Below, piece by piece: positions 6,602 through 9,410 of a stretch of DNA of 9,410 nt. The stretch spans positions 1 to 9,410 of the forward strand of contig JBBQXP010000102.1 of the NCBI GenBank assembly GCA_038209555.1. Direction: 5' to 3'. The translations under genes were made by a program, and so were the position numbers. Positions within the stretch are counted from its first letter, which is position 1; each line of letters starts with the position of its first letter. The notes beneath the pieces are model-generated. The model was not told the DNA's origin. It saw nothing but the letters and a program-made list of their open reading frames with translations, and searched no databases. The stretch is from DASQGA01 sp038209555 (GTDB lineage Bacteria; Actinomycetota; Thermoleophilia; Gaiellales; Gaiellaceae).

Positions 6602-7576
6602 TCAGGATAGCGAGGACACCACTTGCCGGTTCACGACGTTCTCCGGGACCCGGCCCTCGAGGAGAACGCTCGTGAGGGCGGAGACGCAGAGCATCCCCAT
6701 GGCCGTCCGCGTCTCGTGGGTCGCGCTCCCGAGGTGCGGTGTCAGCACGACGTTGTCCAGGCCGAGGAGCCCCTCGTGCACTGCCGGCTCATGCTCGAAG
6801 ACGTCGAGCGCCGCGCCGGCGATCTCCCCTCCGGAGAGCGCCTCGACCAGAGCGTCCTCGTCGACGATCGGCCCGCGAGCCGTGTTGACCAGGAAGGCGT
6901 CTCGCCGCATGGCGCGCAGCTCCTCCCCTCCGATCAGGTGCCGCGTCTCGGGCAGGAGCGGGCAGTGGAGGCTGACGATATCCGAGCACTCCAAGAGCTC
7001 GGCCAGCGGCAGCCATGCGAAGGGAGAGGGGCGCGGCCCGCCGGGCGCCGTGTAGACGACGCGCATCCCGAGCTCCCGGCCGCGGCGAGCGACCTCGGCG
7101 CCGATTCGCCCGAGCCCGACGATCCCCAGTGTCCGCCCGCGCGGTGAGGACCCGAGCATGAAGGTGGGCGCCCAGTCCCACCTCTCGCCGGAGCGCAGAA
7201 ACCGGTCGCCCTCGCCAATGCGCCGGGCGAGGGCGAGCATGAGTGCGATCGCGAGCTCGGCCGTCGCCTCCGTGAGCACGTCGGGCGTGTTCGCGACGAG
7301 AACCCCACGCCGCGTCGCGGCGTCCACGTCGACGTTGTCGTAACCGACGGCGTAGTTCGCGACGACCCGGAGGCCCTGGCCCGCGGCGGCGAGCAGCTCC
7401 TCGTCGACCTGGTCGCTCAGCATCGTCACGAGACCCGAGCAACCTCTCGCGCCCGTCAGGAGCTCCGAGCGGTCCGGTGGACGCTCCGAATCGTGGACGC
7501 GGAGGTCGAAGAGCCGGTCCAGTTCGGAATGCACCGGGCTGGGTACTCGTCGTGTGAGGAAAACTCTCAGTGCCAA
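6602..7576 (-). CDS. D-isomer specific 2-hydroxyacid dehydrogenase (glyoxylate/hydroxypyruvate reductase-like)
   Basis: Interconverts a 2-oxo acid and a D-2-hydroxy acid with NAD(P)H in the cytosol. From the TTG start it has 324 residues, normal for the family. The N-terminal part of the substrate domain carries VVANYAVGYDNVDVDAATRRG and TEATAELAIALMLALARR. The Rossmann domain starts with GIVGLGRIG (GxGxxG at 154/156/159). The catalytic triad is Arg234 (NTARGPIVDEDAL), Glu263 (DVFEHEP) and His281 (LTPHLGSAT). No acidic residue follows the second beta strand (VVYTAPGGPRP), so NADPH use is possible. The reading frame can extend to a GTG at 7585, but that codon lies inside a GAGGTGG ribosome site placed 5 bases before TTG 7576, so TTG is preferred. 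sucA follows after 6 bp. The resemblance is to glyoxylate/hydroxypyruvate reductases; the true substrate is unknown. Confidence 0.92.
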   Translation of the reverse strand: MALRVFLTRRVPSPVHSELDRLFDLRVHDSERPPDRSELLTGARGCSGLVTMLSDQVDEELLAAAGQGLRVVANYAVGYDNVDVDAATRRGVLVANTPDVLTEATAELAIALMLALARRIGEGDRFLRSGERWDWAPTFMLGSSPRGRTLGIVGLGRIGAEVARRGRELGMRVVYTAPGGPRPSPFAWLPLAELLECSDIVSLHCPLLPETRHLIGGEELRAMRRDAFLVNTARGPIVDEDALVEALSGGEIAGAALDVFEHEPAVHEGLLGLDNVVLTPHLGSATHETRTAMGMLCVSALTSVLLEGRVPENVVNRQVVSSLS

Positions 7577-7581
7577 AAAAT

Positions 7582-7588
7582 CCACCTC
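7582..7588 (-). promoter_or_regulatory. ribosome binding site that sets the dehydrogenase start
   Basis: GAGGTGG on the minus strand lies 5 bases upstream of TTG 7576. It overlaps the competing GTG at 7585, which has no such site of its own, so TTG 7576 is the likely start. A ribosome site also means the mRNA has a leader, with its promoter further upstream, toward or inside the start of the divergent kinase gene. Confidence 0.55.
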
Positions 7589-7607
7589 GCCCGCCCGGAA
7601 CCGGCGC

Positions 7608-7613
7608 TAATCT
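7608..7613 (+). promoter_or_regulatory. leaderless -10 box of the histidine kinase gene
   Basis: TAATCT (TAnnnT) is followed by seven bases and the GTG at 7621, with no ribosome site between. This is the leaderless layout and argues for GTG 7621 over the in-frame GTG at 7570, which would add a Pro-rich tail of 17 residues. No clear -35 box is seen. Confidence 0.45.
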
Positions 7614-7620
7614 TCCCCCG

Positions 7621-8799
7621 GTGCGCGAGCTGACGCCCGGGCTACGCGCTTTATACGACCTCGCACGCGGCGCCGCCCAGGGAGGGATCGGCGTGGACGA
7701 GTTGCTCGAGCGCGTCTGCGTGTCGGTCGTCGACAGCCTCGGCTTCGAGCGCTGCGGGGTCGGCCGGTTCGATCCGGAGACGAGAATGATCACTCCGGTC
7801 GTCAGCCATGGTGTGCTCCGCGACGAGGTGCCGGCGGTCAACCTCGACGAGCAGCCACTCCTACAGCGGGCCCTCGAGCGGGGAGAAGCAGTCCTCGCGG
7901 ACGCCCGGGGGTCCGAGGGCCTCTCCTCGGCTTTGACGGAGCAGTTCGGTGTCGTGACGGTTCTGGCCGTACCACTGCTCGCGGAGGGACGCTGCCTCGG
8001 CTTCCTCGCAGCCGACCGCGGTGGAGGAGCCTTCGAACTCGACGAGGGCGCGCTCGATCTCATGACCACGATCGGCGCGTTCGGCGGGGTGCTCCTGCAC
8101 CGGGCGCTCGAGTCGTCCGAGCTCGAGAACGTCAACGAGGTCGCGCGGAACTTCATCGCGCTGGCATCCCACGAGCTCAGGACCCCGGCAGCGGTTGTGC
8201 ACGGCATCGCTTCGACGCTCCACCTCCGCGGAGATCTCCTCGATGCGGAGCAGCTCCACCATCTCCGCGCCACGCTCTACCAGCAAACCGACCGGCTCCG
8301 GCGCCTGGTCGACCAACTTCTCGACCTTTCGCGTCTCGAGGCGAACGCGATTTCAATCTCCGTGATCAACTTCCCCGTGCGGCGCCGCGTCGAGGAGCTC
8401 GTGCTGATGCTGACAGCCGATCACGTGTTCGAGATCGAGCTCCGCATCGATCCGTCGCTCGAGACGGTCGCCGATCCCGAGGCCTTCGATCGGATCGTCT
8501 CCAACCTGCTGACGAACGCCCTTCGGTACGGGAAGCCTCCGGTCTCCGTGGACGCACAGCAAACCGACCGGCACTTCCGCCTGGCCGTCGAGGATCATGG
8601 GGAGGGGGTCGCGGGCGATTTCGTCCCGCATCTCTTCGAGCGCTTCGCGCGCGGCAGCCCCGCCGCCCATGGAGCCGTCGGGTCCGGGCTCGGGCTCTCG
8701 ATCGCACAGTCGTACGCACGTGCGCACGGCGGCGACCTTCTTTACGAAAAGGCGAGCCCCAGCGGCGCCCGGTTTGAGCTCGTGCTCCCCGTCAGCTAG
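7621..8799 (+). CDS. soluble GAF-domain sensor histidine kinase
   Basis: A 392-residue two-component sensor kinase without transmembrane segments, so it should sense a cytoplasmic signal. Residues about 20-165 form a GAF domain (LLERVCVSVVDSLGFERCGV, then AVPLLAEGRCLGFLAADRGG), which may bind a small ligand. The phosphorylation site is His184 in the H-box FIALASHELRTP. The catalytic domain is complete: N-box SNLLTNALRYG (Asn295/Asn299), G1 box DHGEGV (Asp325), F box LFERFARG, and G2 box GSGLGLS (354-360), followed by ARAHGGDLLYE and the family-typical end FELVLPVS. GTG 7621 is chosen for its leaderless -10 box and because conserved-looking sequence starts here; the longer GTG 7570 form would overlap the divergent dehydrogenase gene. 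The 3' end overlaps the converging 99-residue gene by 8 bp. No response regulator is present in the window, so its partner is elsewhere. Confidence 0.92.
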   Translation: MRELTPGLRALYDLARGAAQGGIGVDELLERVCVSVVDSLGFERCGVGRFDPETRMITPVVSHGVLRDEVPAVNLDEQPLLQRALERGEAVLADARGSEGLSSALTEQFGVVTVLAVPLLAEGRCLGFLAADRGGGAFELDEGALDLMTTIGAFGGVLLHRALESSELENVNEVARNFIALASHELRTPAAVVHGIASTLHLRGDLLDAEQLHHLRATLYQQTDRLRRLVDQLLDLSRLEANAISISVINFPVRRRVEELVLMLTADHVFEIELRIDPSLETVADPEAFDRIVSNLLTNALRYGKPPVSVDAQQTDRHFRLAVEDHGEGVAGDFVPHLFERFARGSPAAHGAVGSGLGLSIAQSYARAHGGDLLYEKASPSGARFELVLPVS

Positions 8800-9091
8800 G
8801 CAGAACGTTCGGAGGGACGACCGGCAGCCCGGCCGCGACCTGCCTTCTGCCGCCCGCCTCGTAGATCACGTCGACCGAGTCGTGCCTCCGGTACGTGCCG
8901 GCGATCCCGAGGAAGATGCTGGCCCAGCGGATGAAGCCGAGCCGGCCCTCCTGAGCGAGCGGCTTCGTGAACTCCAGCACGCGCCCGCGCATGACGTAGT
9001 CGGTCCCGGGCGTCTGCGGCACGCCGTTCATGTACACCTCGAGCGGCTCCGCGACATAGTCGGGCAGTGGAACAGTCCAGGCTTCAGCCAC
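8792..9091 (-). CDS. conserved protein of unknown function with a beta-rich NGVxQxPGxDY motif
   Basis: A 99-residue protein from GTG 9091 (or 100 from the adjacent TTG 9094). Residues 16-42 (PLEVYMNGVPQTPGTDYVMR, then GRVLEF) have the short beta-hairpin pattern of repeats often seen in phage tail fibres and other extracellular beta proteins: a strand ending Y-x-N-G, then P-G-x-D-Y, then a strand ending in F. Residues 49-77 hold GRLGFIRWASIFLGIAGTYR followed by RHDSVDVIY; the middle is hydrophobic but short for a membrane helix. The mix looks like a small conserved actinobacterial protein rather than a phage gene, and no other phage gene is near. Longer starts up to TTG 9190 add a stretch without visible domain character and cross a palindrome, so they are rejected. 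The 3' end overlaps the converging kinase gene by 8 bp. Function unknown. Confidence 0.7.
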   Translation of the reverse strand: MAEAWTVPLPDYVAEPLEVYMNGVPQTPGTDYVMRGRVLEFTKPLAQEGRLGFIRWASIFLGIAGTYRRHDSVDVIYEAGGRRQVAAGLPVVPPNVLPS

Positions 9092-9110
9092 CAAAGGACT
9101 GAAGCCTAGA
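9076..9110. promoter_or_regulatory. palindromic operator-like site over the promoter and start of the 99-residue gene
   Basis: AGGCTTCAG (9079-9087) and CTGAAGCCT (9099-9107) are perfect 9-bp inverted copies separated by 11 bases. After one mismatch the next two pairs on the outside also match (9076-9077 with 9109-9110). The half-site centres are 20 bp apart, about two helical turns, as for a dimeric regulator. On the minus strand the right arm contains a TAGGCT -10 box (9108-9103), 8 bases before TTG 9094 and 11 before GTG 9091, so the site covers both promoter and start codon. It could instead act as an mRNA hairpin. The left arm is coding sequence. Confidence 0.45.
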
Positions 9111-9236
9111 CCGGTCTTGCCCCCCTCGCGCTGAGCACGATCTCTCTCGCCAACACCCCAAAAGACGTACTCACCCTCACGCGCACTCAATCACAGAAGG
9201 GGCTGGACCTGAATCCCTCTTTCGAGTGAATCGCCG
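9111..9236. other. non-coding stretch with nothing recognised
   Basis: Between the start of the 99-residue gene and the candidate RNA element I see no credible gene. Frames that cross it are short, without motifs, and enter the structured segment. A TTG-started N-terminal extension of the 99-residue protein would lie here but is not supported. It should hold the -35 region of that gene on the minus strand and, if the RNA element is real, that element's promoter on the plus strand; I found no convincing box for either. Confidence 0.4.
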
Positions 9237-9399
9237 GGTGACTCGGCCGGTGACGTTGGCGCGTCTATGGCGAGTGCAAAGCAAGCCAGACAAGGACGCA
9301 GGGAACCCCTGTGCGATTAGCACCGGGGTGACTGAGGACGCCGCCTGGCGCAGTCTTTGCGCCGCCAGAGCCCCGCAGGACGTTACTGGCCGAGTCACC
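9237..9399 (+). ncRNA. candidate structured RNA or riboregulatory leader (family not recognised)
   Basis: The ends of this segment are inverted copies: GGTGACTCGGCC (9237-9248) and GGCCGAGTCACC (9388-9399) pair perfectly, and the helix continues inward to 9257/9379, giving 21 consecutive pairs. Three of these are G-U on the plus strand; on the minus strand they would be C-A mismatches, so a plus-strand RNA is favoured. Inside are a hairpin with ACCCC/GGGGT and GTGC/GCAC (9305-9329, loop GATTA), a hairpin GGCGCA/TGCGCC (9347-9363, loop GTCTT), and a weaker arm at about 9261-9299. Motifs of RNase P RNA, tmRNA, SRP RNA, cobalamin, TPP, lysine and M-box elements are absent; GGGAACC and GGGGTGA recall the c-di-AMP (ydaO) riboswitch but its 3' signature is missing. 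A small mobile element with 21-bp terminal repeats is the main alternative. The gene that would follow lies outside the window. Confidence 0.4.
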
Positions 9400-9410
9400 T
9401 GATGCGGCCG

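Noticed and set aside
6789..8273. 494-residue minus-strand frame across the kinase and dehydrogenase genes
   Set aside because: It shadows both real genes in another frame; its second half is Arg/Gly/Ala low-complexity sequence and no domain is seen.
9177..9398. 73-residue minus-strand frame at the right end
   Set aside because: No motif, no ribosome site, and it runs through both arms of the 21-bp helix, which explains the sequence better.
9237..9399. c-di-AMP (ydaO) riboswitch
   Set aside because: GGGAACC and GGGGTGA resemble two of its conserved blocks, but the conserved 3' block with CAGCTAACC and the closing CGCT/AGCG pairing are not present, and the long uninterrupted closing helix is unlike that family.
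9237..9399. RNase P RNA, tmRNA, SRP RNA or 6S RNA
   Set aside because: No GAGGAAAGTCC or ACAGAAA (RNase P), no tRNA-like end (tmRNA), no SRP apical motif, and the branched interior does not form the rod with a central bubble expected of 6S RNA.

Overview
The window is GC-rich, densely coded DNA with many GTG and TTG starts and several genes whose -10 box lies only 6-8 bases from the start codon (leaderless architecture). With the gene content (actinobacterial-type ClpS, paired small four-helix membrane proteins, a small CxC/HxxxxH protein, a GAF histidine kinase, a stand-alone 2-oxoglutarate dehydrogenase E1), this points to an Actinomycetota chromosome. A deep lineage such as Thermoleophilia is my best guess; that placement is inference. 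No phage, insertion sequence, CRISPR array, tRNA or rRNA was recognised.

Layout: (1) 1-1197, minus strand: two small four-helix membrane proteins and the ClpS adaptor (cut by the left edge) form a tight operon read from a leaderless promoter at about 1204-1233. (2) 1237-2133, minus: a membrane fatty acyl desaturase with all three histidine boxes. (3) 2243-3538, plus, divergent from the desaturase: a 12-helix MFS exporter. (4) 3569-3754, plus: a 61-residue Cys/His protein with its own leaderless promoter. (5) 3764-7576, minus: a D-2-hydroxyacid dehydrogenase followed after 6 bp by sucA (2-oxoglutarate dehydrogenase E1), apparently one transcription unit. (6) 7621-8799, plus, divergent from that unit: a soluble GAF-HisKA-HATPase histidine kinase with no response regulator in view. 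(7) 8792-9091, minus, converging on the kinase: a 99-residue conserved protein of unknown function whose start sits inside a clear palindrome. (8) About 9109-9410: no convincing protein gene, but a 163-base segment closed by a 21-bp long-range helix whose three non-Watson-Crick pairs are all G-U on the plus strand, so a candidate structured RNA or riboregulatory leader.

The genes are mostly housekeeping: N-degron proteolysis (ClpS), membrane lipid fluidity (desaturase), efflux, and 2-oxo acid/TCA metabolism (hydroxyacid dehydrogenase plus SucA). The parts most worth a second look are the non-coding right end, the palindrome over the start of the 99-residue gene, and the pairing of a 2-oxo acid reductase with sucA.
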